Source: Diphasiastrum complanatum (Eukaryota > Streptophyta > Lycopodiopsida > Lycopodiales > Lycopodiaceae). Taken from it: a DNA stretch of 64,000 bases. Below, piece after piece: positions 63,380 through 64,000 of the stretch. Both the position numbers and the translations under genes were made by a program. Where the stretch lies: NCBI GenBank assembly GCA_029204225.1, contig CM055098.1:15498792-15562791 (forward strand), read 5' to 3'. The notes beneath the pieces are model-generated. The model did not search any database. It was not told where the DNA came from and saw nothing but the letters and a program-made list of their open reading frames with translations. The number at the start of each line of letters is the position of its first letter. Positions within the stretch are counted from its first letter, which is position 1.

Positions 63380-63446
<67 letters not shown>
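63380..63446. repeat. Compound (TC)n(TA)n microsatellite
   Basis: About 30 bp of TC passes into about 36 bp of TA repeats, 340 bp after the ABC1-like stop codon. Confidence 0.95.
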
Positions 63447-63451
<5 letters not shown>

Positions 63452-63545
63452 TGATTCAGAATCACGGTCGGATTTGCAAAAAAAAAAAACAAAATTAAAT
63501 TACATACAATGTGGGTATCAGTAGAAAATATAGAGGATTAAGAGT
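63447..63545 (+). repeat. GAATCG-type dispersed repeat, copy D
   Basis: GATTCAGAATCACGGTCGGA, TTTGCA, an A-run and then ATACAATGTGGGTATCAGTA. This reproduces the order of copies A and B (GAATC words, homopolymer, CAATATGGGTATC), but the CATAGTTGCA head is replaced by the TA array. Confidence 0.6.
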
Positions 63546-64000
63546 AAATGGGTTTCCAGTAGCTTGAAGTTCAATTCCACTACAATTTCAAGTCCAATTC
63601 CAGTAGTTTTTAGGTTTTCTTAGGATGCAAATAAGTCTTCAATCTTGTTATAAGGGCATGTTGAAATGTACCATTTTGCTACAACTCTTGGTTTTGTAGT
63701 TCATTATATTACCTAGAGTAACTTCAAGTTAATAAGATGCCAGGTGGATTCTCTTTCAGATCATAGCTTAGATGGAGGCCACCTCGTTATGACATATTGA
63801 GCCCGCTGTTTTTAGTATGGATGTTGAAGCCTTTTAAGATGTGGTGGAGTTTATGATTTGATTTTGAAATTTCTTGAGGGGCGTTTTTTGGTTACGAGGA
63901 GTTTTTGAAAGTTTCATGGCTTCACCCCACTAGTGTCACCATGATAATTAAGAAAATACCTAAGACGTAAATGTATTATGTACTAGGACAAAACTGTCAT
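63546..64000. other. 3' flank of the ABC1-like gene, no feature recognised
   Basis: A short local duplication around CCAGTAG-TT (63557 and 63600) is the only structure seen. Confidence 0.45.

Overview
The window is nuclear DNA of a land plant. Genes are split by consensus GT-AG introns, two encode chloroplast-targeted proteins, and most of the remainder is plant-type retrotransposon sequence (Ty1/copia, Ty3/gypsy, LINE, a possible SINE) with very long (AG)n/(TC)n arrays. The repeat load and kilobase-scale introns suggest a large genome, perhaps a fern, lycophyte or gymnosperm. That taxonomic guess is inference; nothing read here fixes the species.

Three host genes are recognisable. (1) The 3' part of an ARGONAUTE gene, + strand, eight exons from 2071 to 14409. 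Its upstream exons lie outside the window. Its first visible intron is about 10.3 kb and filled with LINE and gypsy sequence, and its first visible exon carries a one-base deletion. (2) The 5' part of a PAA1/HMA6-like chloroplast copper-transporting P-type ATPase, - strand, three exons from 31188 down to 24105. No catalytic-core exons were found beyond exon 3, where a copia element sits. (3) A complete ABC1-family (ABC1K/UbiB) atypical kinase, + strand, ten exons from 54360 to 63037, 928 codons, with intact kinase motifs and a 4-kb intron containing a LINE derivative and a 40-bp perfect inverted repeat.

Mobile elements by region. 1-4200: LINE 3' ends, head to tail. 4420-7200: a gypsy derivative that keeps the protease/linker end and an integrase-C-terminal/chromodomain-like end but shows no reverse transcriptase. 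7230-7760: G-rich minisatellite. 7763-11626: two internally deleted LINEs. 18049-23560: a copia element with both LTRs and a perfect 5-bp target duplication. 27670-29545: a second LINE family plus a gypsy fragment, inside the ATPase intron. 31695-40195: a related copia copy split by a nested non-autonomous LTR element (35694-39529). 43840-45740: a decayed gypsy pol. 45961-50975: a third copia lineage. 

The main theme is the LINE family of units 1-9. At least eight copies end in the same 3' UTR (GGCATGGAAAAGAC then ATTAATAAAGC or a close variant), and in every copy with a readable 3' end this runs straight into a (TTTC)n/(TC)n array. The sequence therefore supports a retrotransposon that carries, and probably spreads, dinucleotide microsatellites. 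Other features with no ready explanation are the nested LTR element with repeated CACACGTGTG palindromes, a dispersed GAATCG-rich repeat, and the intronic 40-bp hairpin.
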